From assembly GCA_025642065.1 (NCBI GenBank), contig JAODUP010000568.1, forward strand, positions 161,501-225,500: a stretch of 64,000 nt of DNA, written 5' to 3'. Shown here one piece after another: positions 24,561 through 35,225 of the stretch. The stretch is from Paralvinella palmiformis (Eukaryota; Annelida; Polychaeta; Terebellida; Alvinellidae). Each line of letters starts with the position of its first letter. Within the stretch, counting starts at the first letter, position 1. The notes beneath the pieces were generated by a model. The model made no database searches. It was given only the letters and a program-made list of their open reading frames with translations, and had not been told where the DNA came from. A program made the translations under genes and the position numbers.

Positions 24561-25598
24561 ATTTCACATGGAAAGGCAGCTTGCGCGCGGACCTAATAGT
24601 GATTTTACGTTAACGGAATTTGATTGGTTCAACAACCCAATACATTTCTAATAGACTGGTCTCGGGTTAGAAATAATTATGGCGCCCAATGTTAATGTGG
24701 GATGGCAACTTTTCACTAATGATAAATACTGGAAATCTTTCAGCAAATTAGGTTTTTTTTCACAGAGACTGAGACTAATATTTCAGCTGAACGATTCTGT
24801 TTTTTCAAAGGATTTAACACAATATTTATCAAGATATAACCCAATAATTCAGCGGACCGATGTTTCCAGATGAACGATACAGCTAATCCTTAGTTATTCG
24901 TATTGACGCATGGGTTTCAATGGATTAAATGAATGATTTTAAAATTAAACGTTTAGTTGAATGTAAAATGATATTTTTAAATAATTAATGTAGAGTTTTG
25001 GAAATATTAATTTTAGTTGTACCTGGGAACCAATCATATATGTATGACCTGTATATTATTAAATAAAGATGTTATTACACTAGAGTATTAACAGCCTTGA
25101 AATTTACAGAAACATGCACGAATGGCTGATTCAGAAAATAAAATAGCTAAGTTTTCCTTTCAATACAAGACATTATGCATAAATATCAATGTTACAGTAA
25201 TAGGAATCACCTATTGAATTATAATCTATGTGATCATTAATTTTATCCATTCATATCGTCATGTCAGATGACAAAGGTTCTAAAAAAATAAGTTTGAAAT
25301 AGACAGGCCAGATCAATCATGCAAATCGTGCTGAACGTTACTTAGGTTAGTAGCATATATATATTAGATGAAGTCTGCCATTCCTATCAAAATTATGCTC
25401 TGTAAATCCCATACCCCTAATGGACCATAAATAAAATCCAATAATAGCTGCTAAATAGCCTAAATACAGCTTTTCAATGTGACATTTATCGGCCTCTATA
25501 CGCGTAAATCGCCATGCAACACTGAGATTCTTAGACTTCTAACCCGAGACCGTAGTGTGAAATTCAACCGCATGGTGCCAGCAGGAGTAATTGACTTG
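24561..25598. other. Non-coding stretch, possible transposon remainder
   Basis: AT-rich; a 64-codon plus ORF at 24679-24873 has no recognised motif. The phrase GGTCTCGGGTTAGAA occurs at about 24658 and in inverted orientation near 25540. Confidence 0.35.
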
Positions 25599-25670
25599 GT
25601 CTATTCTTGCCCAGGTATCGAACCCGTTATCCTATATCTAAGTGTCTCCTCATACATCCATTAGACCATT
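25599..25670 (-). mobile_element. tRNA-like SINE head or tRNA pseudogene
   Basis: On the minus strand ATGGTCTAATGGATGT (A-box-like) is followed by GGGTTCGATACCTGGGCAAG (B-box-like) at tRNA spacing. Acceptor pairing is poor. No second copy is certain in this window. Confidence 0.45.
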
Positions 25671-26814
25671 GATTTTCAAAGTTTTACCTAAAAGAGCTGA
25701 TTCTCAAAGAGTAAGATAATGTATATTACAAATTAAATAAGCCATTAATTAACTCCTCAACTAAATTCCTAAACAAATAATAATAATAATAACTGGGAAA
25801 AAATGTGGAAAAATCTTTTAAAAGATGAGACAATAAATATTAGACATATCGATGTAGTAAAGGTTCGGTTTAAAATAACTATCGGTTGAAGTAATCAAAT
25901 TAGTTTAAAAGGAAATAAAAATGTAAAAGAAATACAATAAATAAATAAAACAAAAGGGTAGGCTATAGTTTGTTCTTTCATTGCCTTCTTCCACTTTGAG
26001 AGCGATGTTCTAGGACACCAGCATTTCCATTGTCTGTTTATACTTGTGATATCTAACAATATTCGGTGGGGATCCTCGAGCAGCTTATAATCAGTAAATA
26101 AGAAATTGATTATCCTTTGAGCATTAATCCCATAAATGTTATTGTATTCTGTACATTTATTGTTACATGACAGTCTTGTGAGATGAGAATAGATATCAGA
26201 ATTTGAAATAAAATAAGATCTATAATGAGCATGTCTTTAAAGGTGACGGTTAAAATTAATCTATTCTGTAAATAAATTCCTATTTAGAGTTTGATTATTT
26301 TCCTATTTCATAATTATAATCCAAATTAGTGTAATGTGAAAACGATTTAATATCCATTGGTTAGTAGTAATCACGTGACATAGTTGGAATTGAAAGCTGA
26401 AAACACTCCATGTAATTTCGGCGGTTGGATCCTGAATGGCTAAATTCCAAAATTGCTTCTCTGGGATTTTCCACTAGGTTCATACTTTATTTTCATCAGT
26501 CATTTAAGGTCTATTTTTGGTTCTAAATTATCTATTCGTGCAAAAGTCAATTATATTTATTATTAGTGTTTATGAATTGGAAGTCTAGTTAACTAATATC
26601 AGCACCAACCGATATCCAAGTGTCGGAGCTCTTGTTTCTGTAACCACCAGGCATATGTACTAAAACCCTAGTAGATGTAGTGGGTAGTAATACGTATATA
26701 TTTCTTTACAATGAATACTGCTTAGACTGACCATATAGGGCAGTCCCAATGACGTAACTGGGGAGTTTCCCAAGCTAGCTAAATCGTGATTGGCTTGTTT
26801 GTTACTGCACTTAG
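25671..26814. other. AT-rich non-coding stretch
   Basis: No supported gene; short TAA/AATA runs near 25777-25795 and 25936-25950. Confidence 0.45.
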
Positions 26815-27000
26815 GTGATGATGATGGTAATTGATGTTTTACTGCCACTTTGGTATACATGGTAGGCTATGGGCCGAGCGAACTCAAAGGTAATGAAGTC
26901 AAAGATGAAACAACATTCAGATATGCCCACGCCGAGATTCGAAAACGGGTGGTGGTGATCTGTGGTCCAACACGCTACCGCTAGACCACGAAGGCGCCCG
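26815..27000 (-). mobile_element. SINE family A copy
   Basis: Body and tRNA-like head as in the other copies (CTAGACCACGAAGGCGCC at the 5' end on the minus strand, (ATC)n tail). Imperfect target duplication: GTTACTGCACTTAG at 26801 versus GTTACTTTACTTTG at 27001. Confidence 0.83.
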
Positions 27001-27379
27001 GTTACTTTACTTTGGATGGACACTGTCCGAACATTATGAATAGGTCAAACGGTTAAAGATCGTAAGTGTTTATAACAAGGCTTCTCTTTGTAGTTGTTCT
27101 TTAGACAAATCTATGGATAAATTTGTAAATAATGAGAGTGTTTGTATATTCAAATGCCTCGCTGTATACCTTTTTAAAAATAAATTATAGCTCAGAGTGA
27201 AAACATTATTATCTACAAATGGAAATCAAATTACTCCAGGAGTTTGTTTAATTCCAATAACGTCACTGGAAAATGCTACTATCACCCGCGATTCATGTCA
27301 AGCAGACGAGAAACAGACTGCATGTTGATGATTTAATAGTAAAAGAAACGAAGAATGGTATATATCAGAGATGTGCCGG

Positions 27380-27722
27380 GTAAATTCCATTTGGTCAATT
27401 TCAATTCCACATCAAATTTATCAATTACAATTCCAAATGGATCAATTCCAATTTCCGGTTTTTACCGACTCTTTTTTTACCTACCACCTTTTACTATGAG
27501 TAGGTACTCGTGGTACCTACTCCAAGTTCCTACTTGGAATACCTACTCCGAGTAGTGTATATTCCAACTAGGATTGTCATGGAAGAAATATTTCTGAATT
27601 AAAAAATTAAATGGTAAATTAATTTGCGGATTTATTTTTTGATAGGAAACTTCAAATTCAAAACATTTCAATTCCAATTGCATTTTTTTTAAATAATCAA
27701 TTCAAATTCCGTAATTGTAACT
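27380..27722. repeat. Dispersed repeat E, copy 1
   Basis: Shares about 200 bases with 53938-54145, including GGATTGTCATGGAAGAAATA, GAATTAAAAAATT(A/T)AATGG and AATTCCAATT words. Contains internal near-palindromes of GAGTAGGTACT/GGTACCTACTC. Non-coding; ends undefined. It looks like a non-autonomous DNA element. Confidence 0.65.
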
Positions 27723-28857
27723 CAATTGACCCCATGTCTGATACATATATTACTTCTTATTTTACCAAACACATCAATTTCTACACTTTTATTCATCCCC
27801 TTATAAAATCATGGATAAACACCTTTATAAAATCTAAAATTAATTAAAGCAATAAAACATTGAAAAGCTGAGTAAATATACTTAAATCCGTCTATTGAAA
27901 CGATATCCTTGATTCTGCTTTGTGAAGTTGATGAAACAATAGAAATTGATTATCTGTACAAATACTATTGATCCACTGGTTTGTCACACCGTGTTATATT
28001 TACTGGATGTCTAGTTCCTGATTGCATCCAGAATACACGAAATAGAACGAAATAATGCATCACATATCCAGTCAAAATAAATTATGGATATTAAATGACA
28101 AAGCAAATATTATAATTTATATCCTATGGTAATATTATTATATTCCTAGCAGCACAATAATAATAAATAACAATACATTGTTATTCTACGCACACTTTTC
28201 TATACAAAGTGACTATATTAAATAACGTTTACATACTACCAAACAAACTGATGTACTAAATACTGTTATATATAACATTGTTATAGGATTTGTATGGCTT
28301 TAGACAATATTCCGTGACTGAAGTTGGCAATGACCTGGTCCTGGATAGTATATTCAAGAAATATTCTCGCTGAACTTGCATGGTGCATCATTTGACACTA
28401 AACACATTTAAATTGCGAGTGGCCACCAAATGCCATCGTTTGTGTCCAGTATACCTACCCTTTGATCCAGGTCACTTCATAGGAGAATAATCCATCACAA
28501 TGAGGCGGAAATATTATGAGGGTGTTCAGTGGAATTGACTTACATTGTGAAAGAGTATTTATGACGTTCTACTTCCAACTATAAAAAATCACGATTTTTA
28601 TGTATTTACTATTTTGCTTAAATCAGATTTTCGTATTTCAATCTTTTTTTTTGTTTTGTTTAAAACAATAGTCAAATATTTCCTAAGATACAAAACTAAT
28701 GACGACATTTTTAAATAGTCTTATGTTGGTAAGTATCAATATACACTAATAATTTACTAGCTGTAAATTATACAATACTGTAGCTTTGTTATTTTTTTAG
28801 AAATTTACTCCACAAGTTGCTTAGTTAGGTTTTGTTTCTGGTATGTATTCAGCATCA
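27723..28857. other. AT-rich non-coding stretch
   Basis: No feature supported on either strand. Confidence 0.4.
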
Positions 28858-29195
28858 ATAGCCGTGATAGCGCAGTTAGTTAGACTTAGAACGTCGAACT
28901 CGTAGCCGACCGGTCGTGAGTTCGAGACTCCGTGAGCTGCAATGCCGTCATGTTGGCCACTGGTTCACTCATCCATAAAAATGAGAACCTGACAGGACGC
29001 GATGGGTGTGTGTTTGAGTACCGCTTTGTGCCCATACTTGCAGCATGCGTTATATGCTCCCCTGAGAGTTGAGATGTGTGCTGGATTGGAACAGGTCTGA
29101 GTCAGGGATAATAGTACTGTATAGCGCCTTAGAGCAGCTATCTAGCTGAATAGGATGCTATGTAAATATCATATATTATTATTATTATTATTACA
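28858..29195 (+). mobile_element. tRNA-derived SINE, family C
   Basis: Head: GCCGTGATAGCGCAGTTAGT (A box) and GGTCGTGAGTTCGAGACTCC (B box). A long unrelated body follows (GAGAACCTGACAGGACGC...), then a tail ATAGCGCCTTAGAGCAGC...GCTATGTAAATATCAT and an (ATT)n end. The 'gcgcctta...ctatgtaaat' tail is the kind SINEs share with their partner LINEs. A SINE A copy is inserted directly at its (ATT)n end. Confidence 0.8.
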
Positions 29196-29387
29196 GGGTG
29201 ATGATGATTGATGTGTTATGGCCACTTTGTGTACATGGTAGGCTAAATGGGCCGAACGACCTCCAAAAGTAATGAAGCGAAGTTAATGATGAAACATCCT
29301 GCAGATATGCCCACGTCGAGATTCGAAGTCAGGTGGTAGTTATCTGTTGTCCAACGCACTACCAATTATACCATGGAGGCGCCTTAT
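29196..29387 (-). mobile_element. SINE family A nested at the tail of SINE C
   Basis: Minus-oriented SINE A with head TATAATTGGTAGTGCGTTGG and body intact. It sits against the (ATT)n tail of the SINE C at 28858, and TTATTATAATAG follows it on the right. Confidence 0.83.
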
Positions 29388-29905
29388 TATAATAGCGAAT
29401 GCTCACTAAATATCCCCATCCTGGATAAAAACCCCGGGCCTAATTTAACAGTAGCTCAATGATCCGTAAATAAATAGAAATCATCTCCAAATTCATCCAA
29501 TTTATAATATTGAAGCAACGTGGCTTCACTTGACACCTTCAATTATCATTAAATCTCTCGACATCATCTCAACCGTAGATTTTGAGGACCTGTCACTGAC
29601 ATAGTGTTGAAATCTAATTGCAAGTCAATTATAACTATACATGTAAAAAATCTATCTAGCGTTTTTGGATAACATTTCGTCCCCCCCCCCCATCTAATCG
29701 ATAAAATAAATGCAATAACAATAAAAAATCAAATTACTCCCAAAAAATTAAAAATGTAATAAAAAAATCGGTAATTTAAATCAATGTTTTAAATCAAATG
29801 ACTTAATCCAAACAACTCTGATGAATTTTGAACCATCTATATATATTATATATAAAAATGTATGAAAAACACTGAAAATATGAATATATCATGCTTTACC
29901 CAAAG
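29388..29905. other. Non-coding stretch, no feature recognised
   Basis: AT-rich with a C homopolymer at about 29682-29691. Confidence 0.45.
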
Positions 29906-30407
29906 TTGGATCAGAGAGCTTAAATATAGAGAGGCGTTACTCTTGCCGTGCCATGTTGAATTTTGAACCAGTGGCGCCTCAAGCGACCGGAGGTATTTCT
30001 CAGATAAACAAAAGCTCTCTGGTTGTCCACATATGTGATCATGTAAATGTGTGCGCATGGTTGAAATGAATTGCCAATACTAGTACTATATTTTACATGA
30101 TCACATACTCTTTTATTAATTAACACTTTAATTGTGCACACATGATATCGAAAAAAACGAAGCTCTGAAACTGTAAATTTCACAACCCAGTCACTTAATT
30201 CATAGCCTACAATTTGCGATCACTTCACAGCTAATCAGAAAATAATTGAGCATGGATTAGATTATTTCACATCTTTGTGTGTGGAAGGCATATTTTAATG
30301 AAAACAATTAGGTATATATGAGGTAAATGCATATACACATACTTTCATCATGTCAGTTTATCATGGTCCATTAATTTGTATTTATTTGGATATATACATA
30401 TAATGAT

Positions 30408-30598
30408 GATGATGATGATGATTGATGTTTTACGGCCACTTGTGTGCACAAGGTAGGCTAAATGGGCCGAGCCACCTCCAAAGGTAATGAGACGAAACGA
30501 AAGACGAAACAACCTTCAGATATGCCAACGCCGGTATTCGAACACGCGTGGTAGTGATATGTGGTCCAACACGCTACCGCTAGACCACGGTGCCCCTA
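30408..30598 (-). mobile_element. SINE family A with perfect 20-base target duplication
   Basis: A complete copy with a (GATGAT)n/(ATC)n tail and tRNA-like head (CTAGCGGTAGCGTGTTGG on the minus strand). GGATATATACATATAATGAT occurs exactly at 30388-30407 and 30599-30618. Transposon copy A has this site once (about 46965-46984, inverted), so the insertion happened after the two copies separated. Confidence 0.93.
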
Positions 30599-30973
30599 GG
30601 ATATATACATATAATGATATATACAGCTATTATAACGCAATCATAAGCTTCCCACTATATATTCATCATATCCGTGTATCATATATTAACTTTAGAAAAT
30701 CATCATAAGTTCACTTAAAGTCTACACCTCAATAATATAAACTAATATAGGCCTGCCCAGTTGAGAACAAAGAATATACATGGAATATTAACAAAGTTTA
30801 TGTTTCGTTAACATGATAGAGATAGAGAAATTAGTTCTTTCATACAATAAGAGGCACCAATTCTCTGGTGCCACGGGTTCATCTACAATTAGAGTCAGTC
30901 ATTTGTTATCAAATGGACATAATAACCCAAATTCTTCCAGCTCTAAACAACCACTACTACAAAAATATGACAT

Positions 30974-31303
30974 TTAGTCCAGATCTGTGAACTGTTTAAA
31001 GTTAGACAGAATATACCCAGAGATGTAATAGACACATGCGTTGACTACTGGGATAGATAACTCAAAATCATCTATCACACCCAACACCAGTAAATCTGTA
31101 TCAAAGAGATTTGCCTGTTTCCATGGCATCTCATCATCATAGAACTTCAAGGACTGAAACAGAACAATATCTTGTAAAATACTGACTTGAATCAAGTGCA
31201 CACGCAATCTGTAAACACATGTTTTCATTTTTTCAAGTTGGTTAAAGAATTTGATTTGATATGCATTTAAGTTATGAAGAGAAGTGTACCAATTAAAGCA
31301 CAT
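30974..31303 (-). pseudogene. Transposase C-terminal exon, copy B
   Basis: A 109-codon open frame: NAYQIKFFNQLEKMKTCVYR..., FQSLKFYDDEMPWKQANLF, VIDDFELSIPVVNACVYYI, SGYILSNFKQFTDLD, then stop. It is the same exon as in copy C, with eight additional residues (around DDFELSIP) that copies A and C lack. YISGY matches the 'YIAGY' type motif of THAP9/P-element-like transposases. Function is inferred from the whole element. Confidence 0.55.
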
Positions 31304-31509
31304 GACTGAACATTCAGGTGCTGGTAATCCTTTTTTGTATTAAGATATGAAATGGGCTGACAAATTTTCATGGGTTTGATGCCCTGTTTCTTATTTAATT
31401 AATTTTATAATACCAATTTTCACCATTAATATTTATAAATATTAATTACCATCACAGTTGGCTCCTGTCTCCTGTATAGGTCTTCTATCTGTTAATACCT
31501 TCCTCTTTG

Positions 31510-31645
31510 ATTTCAGTGGATGCATGCGGTGGATTTGGTACATCAAAAATAGTTGGAATAGCATTCTAGGTAAGTTGTCTGGTTCATGAATTCCTTTTCA
31601 GTGAAGTGCATATCATACATTCTACAATTATTATTCAAGTAATTT
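31510..31645 (-). pseudogene. THAP-domain C-terminal segment (IPTIF), copy B
   Basis: The minus strand encodes CRMYDMHFTEKEFMNQTTYL and, one frame away, NAIPTIFDVPNPPHASTEIK. C...HF...F...AVPTIF is the conserved second half of THAP domains, with AVPTIF as its usual C-terminal mark. Copy A keeps the same words with minor changes (about 45975-46080). Confidence 0.65.
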
Positions 31646-32239
31646 AAATCGTTCCTCATCACATATCTGAACGACAACAATTAATAACCCATCTTTTACT
31701 TCTGTCAATAGAAACAAAAATAACACTAGTTGAGGTATTTAATAATTAATTTCTTAACATTTATATTATAAATAGAAGTCCATATATATCAATAAGTATC
31801 AATTGCTTACGTTTAAAAATAAATATGGATGCAGGTGATCATGTAAATACTGAGCTACTTATAATTATTGTAATTAGGGAAAAATTATCTAATTATAGTA
31901 ATGTAATTTTAGAAGTTCAATTATATTATTAACAATAACAAAGTACGATATACCCCCCACCCATAATATCTTCAATGGCTCCAGTACATGTAACTGTAAG
32001 CTTATCTATATCTTACATACCCATTTTGTGATAAATAAGTTTGATATTGTTCAATAAAATTTAATAAGATTTTGTCTGAAACAAACATAGATCTAGATAG
32101 ATCTTGCTTGGGTCATGTCAAGTAGGGGCGTGTCTACTTCAAATTGTTATGCTTATTTTTTAAATATCCTTTATTTTTAAAAAGCCAGATCATATCAAAT
32201 TTTTACACTAGCTTTCATTTCCTTTCGGGAATGTCTTTA

Positions 32240-32308
32240 TTTGTCCATACTTTTCCCATTACGGCAGCCCAAAGCGGCGCAGAATGAACCAGCGTCATTA
32301 GGCGCCAT
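32240..32308 (-). pseudogene. THAP-domain first exon, copy B
   Basis: The minus frame from the ATG at 32308 reads MAPNDAGSFCAALGCRNGKS before a stop. C-x4-C near the N-terminus (CAALGC) followed by N is the start of a THAP C2CH zinc finger. Copy A reads FCAAFGCSNRKSVHK at the same position. The rest of the THAP domain (C-x2-H and the AVPTIF end) lies in later segments of the element. Frame is lost soon after, so it is a relic. Confidence 0.6.
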
Positions 32309-32345
32309 GTTAACGAAGGGAACTGTCCGTGGTAACTTGTCCTGT

Positions 32346-32584
32346 GAAAAAAAAGGGACACACACACACACACACACACACACCACATATTCATTTACAT
32401 ATGTAAAAATAGTTTCATATAAATGTTAGTGCTATTTCTCGTGAATACAAATTGAATTTTACACTACTCAGACGGTGACTTTTGGCCTATATAACAGTGA
32501 ACAAGAACGTATAAGTTGTTGTACACTCGTATCATCACTCTCATACTGGTCCCAACTATCAAATTAAAGATTTTAAAGATGCTT
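32346..32584. other. (CA)n run and spacer
   Basis: (CA)n at about 32357-32383; the remainder is unassigned. Confidence 0.6.
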
Positions 32585-32840
32585 GGGGCGTTGCTTTCGT
32601 CAATGGTAGTTGACATTGTGTGGCAATGTTAGGAAACTCTATACACGGCTCATCGACAGGGACATGTTCTCTGATCAGTTCATTCATTATGGCGCCGGCG
32701 GATTTCAATAGATTATCCTTCGCCACAGCCTTGGTCACGTGGATAATAGAGGCGGCGATTTCAGCACCAGGTGTGGGTGGGTGGGTGTGTTCTATCTGCG
32801 CGGGTCAATTCAGAAATCTGTGGCAATGCCAGTACTGGAG
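32585..32840 (-). pseudogene. FLYWCH/MULE-type transposon protein fragment
   Basis: Minus-strand frames give YWHCHRFLN (the YW-C of a FLYWCH zinc finger). After a one-base shift comes THPPTPGAEIAASIIHVTKA, then MNELIREHVPVDEP and FPNIATQCQLPLTKAT. An H-x-HPP motif followed by a helical acidic region and 'LP' is typical of the linker after FLYWCH domains in MULE-type transposon proteins. The plus frame here (32620-32889) is a shadow. Truncated, with a frame break and no DDE domain. Confidence 0.5.
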
Positions 32841-33199
32841 TCTAACAATAGGCAATTTCCGAGACGCATTCGCAGTCCACATCTACTGAGGTTTGTGGGT
32901 CAGTGAAGCCATATAGTAGCATGGAGCCAGAAGTGTAATTCACTCGTTGTTTGTAAATTTATGTTTTGGGGGATTCACAGAACTAAATAAATCTACAAGT
33001 TCTTGTAGTAGTTTCATTTTTATTAAATGTAACGTAGAATTATTTTTACTAATAAATAAGATTAATTGTATATGGCTTATTTTTGCCTATTTTTGCTGTT
33101 ATTGAAAATAAATCATTAAGTTGGGAACTGTAACAGACATGTTATCAATATATGAAACATATTGTGGGCTCCGTGATCTCACGATTGGTAAAATAATGT
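32841..33199. other. AT-rich spacer
   Basis: Nothing recognised. Confidence 0.4.
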
Positions 33200-34105
33200 T
33201 TTTATCATATGGTTGAAGCCCGGTGAAACGCGACCCGCAAACCGACGCTCGCTAGATGGGGCAGTCGTCGCGGAATTTGTCTACAACCTGTTGAAATTTG
33301 GGGTAGAGACCCATATGGCTGTCGCCTATTGGGCACAGCCACTATCGATAACTACTTGCTAATGCGTACAACCTTTTATACAGAATTTCAAGAACAAGTA
33401 ACTTGTTTTTGTTGAAATTTCCGGTAGAGATCTCTGACTGTCGCCTATTGGGCACAGCCGCCTGGTGTTGACTTCCACTAGTCCATAGAGGCGGTCTGTT
33501 CTGTCTTTATTATTGTTCTTGGTATTTATAGGAGTCTTTCTGGAGAAGTGGGGTTATGATGTCTGGTAGGAATGTTTTTTCTAATAATCAATGCTGCTAG
33601 GTGATGATCTAGCTGGAAGTTTGTAGTCTTCAGGGCGGAGATGACCGTTTAGTATTCTTCAGTACATCGGGTGGGCTGGGCAGTCGAGCAGATAATGTAC
33701 AGGATTCTACGCTTGTTGACAGTGCCGGTAGAGTATTAGGGGTGACGGGCCGGTGATGTTTCGTGTGTATGTCCAGAAACGTAGTCGTCTGAGTTGGGTG
33801 TCGGCCAGTCTGTTGTTGAGGACATTATGTCCAAATACAGTGGTGTTCTGATACCAATCTTTGGATGCTGATGTGTGGGCTGTTTAGATCTATTCGAGTT
33901 GATTAGAGGTGAATCTGTCAACGAGATGGTTGAATGTGCCTGAGGTATGTTAGATGACTTCTAGGCTCGTGGCTTCGTTTGCTCGTTGGTCGGATAGGTC
34001 ATTGCCCTCAAGGTTAATATGGCTTGGAACCCAGTGGAGTACTACTTGGATTCTACGTTGCCTGAAGGTTGATGCCGTGGTGTAGATTTCTAGAACAATT
34101 TACAG
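33200..34105 (-). mobile_element. LINE 3' fragment with RNase H domain end
   Basis: The minus strand encodes RRIQVVLHWVPSHINLEGND, followed by LSDQRANEATS. This is the C-terminal WVPSH..i.GN..aD signature of RNase H. It is followed by YLLDCPAH, the Cys/His tail motif found after RNase H in some LINEs. Downstream (33291-33345 and 33409-33455) a segment with GTCGCCTATTGGGCACAGCC occurs twice. Only the 3' part of ORF2 is present, with stops. The presence of RNase H puts it in a different LINE group from the element at 18282. Confidence 0.75.
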
Positions 34106-34863
34106 TTTGAATGTTTCTTTTGTTTATTTGGTATATTTGATTTGCATTGATATGAAGCCAGTAAAAGAAAACCTGATCTAGTTATAAAACCTGTTCCGTT
34201 TGGAGTATTCTATAGCAGCTATGTAGCATAACTGTGACCTTTAATTGAAATATAAAATATTGATTGGTGTTAAAAGAAGTTATTAATTACCTGTTCAAAT
34301 AATGACGAATACAAGTATTTGTTTCCACTAAAACTTTCAATTTCCTTTGTTTTAATTACTGATGCCAACTAAACCACTTCTAAATGGCGACAAACATGCT
34401 TCTAATTAGCAAAGAAACTACCTTTGCTTTTGGCGCCAAATTGGTAGTGGCGACGAAACGACCTGGGCCGAAGTCTTCATGGGTCGAAGTCTAGAGTATT
34501 CTTTGTAGAGGCACATATATGATTCAAAATGAATATACGATATATAATTGTAATTAATCATAGAATATATATCATGTATAATCGCACAATTATATGTTAA
34601 TCATCTGTAACTTGAACAATAGAGATCGTCATAGCCATTTTAAGATTAGCAGTTATTAATCAGAAGTGGCAATTTCTTTTCTGGCGAAACTTATTGGGAC
34701 GATTTGAAGTTGTTCTATAGTTGGTGAAGTCTCATTTTGTTCACTTATTATCGCTCACTATTCTGTAATTTCAGTAAACTGGTTAGTAATTATTCAATTT
34801 TATATATGTGACGACTGTGAGCACACGTACTACGCACACGTACTGAAAGTATCATGTTTTATG
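34106..34863. other. AT-rich non-coding stretch
   Basis: No feature supported. Confidence 0.4.
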
Positions 34864-34918
34864 GTGATCATATACCTGCATACACAGAGTAACTCTGTGT
34901 ATGCAAGTATATGATCAC
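34864..34918. repeat. 27-base inverted repeat with 1-base loop
   Basis: GTGATCATATACCTGCATAC... (34864-34890) is followed after a single A by its reverse complement (34892-34918) with one mismatch. It would extrude as a near-perfect cruciform. The following 60 bases carry AGATCTAGATCTA-like words. Confidence 0.95.
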
Positions 34919-35225
34919 TGAGTTTAGATGTAGATCTAGATCTATCATCTAGTCTACTTTAGATAGATCTATTGCTCGTTTTCCCTGACTAGACAGTAGA
35001 TCTAGACTTCACTCGCTTGGGTGCACCTACACACTAACACACACTACCTTGCGCGCCGCCATATTTCGTTCCTGGCTACCTTACCGCTTCGCGTTGCGTA
35101 TTACTATACCTCTATTATTATCAATCGACGTCTACCCTTGTTTATCGCGAGTCTTTGTCACCGGATCTACGTTTGCTGTACGACCGGAAAACAGAATGCA
35201 TTAATTGCGATCCGTACACTGTGCC
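34919..35225. other. Spacer before the SWIM/YqaJ-like pseudogene
   Basis: An 88-codon plus ORF starts at 35021 and has no recognised domain. It could hold an upstream exon but this is not shown. Confidence 0.3.

Larger units (their letters stand above)
29906..32345 (-). mobile_element. THAP/P-element-like transposon, copy B
   Basis: Inverted relative to copy A and colinear with it. On the minus strand: a THAP-coding first exon (about 32308-32240), a long AT-rich intron-like part, a segment encoding HFTEKEFMNQTTYL and NAIPTIFDVPNPP (about 31640-31510), a C-terminal exon (31303-30974), and the 3' terminal-repeat region with AGCGACCGGAGGTA's complement. The terminal part lies at 29926-30000 in plus coordinates. 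The outer part of the 5' terminal repeat is missing and replaced by unrelated DNA with a (CA)n run. A SINE A is inserted at 30408-30598. No intact transposase can be read. Confidence 0.75.
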
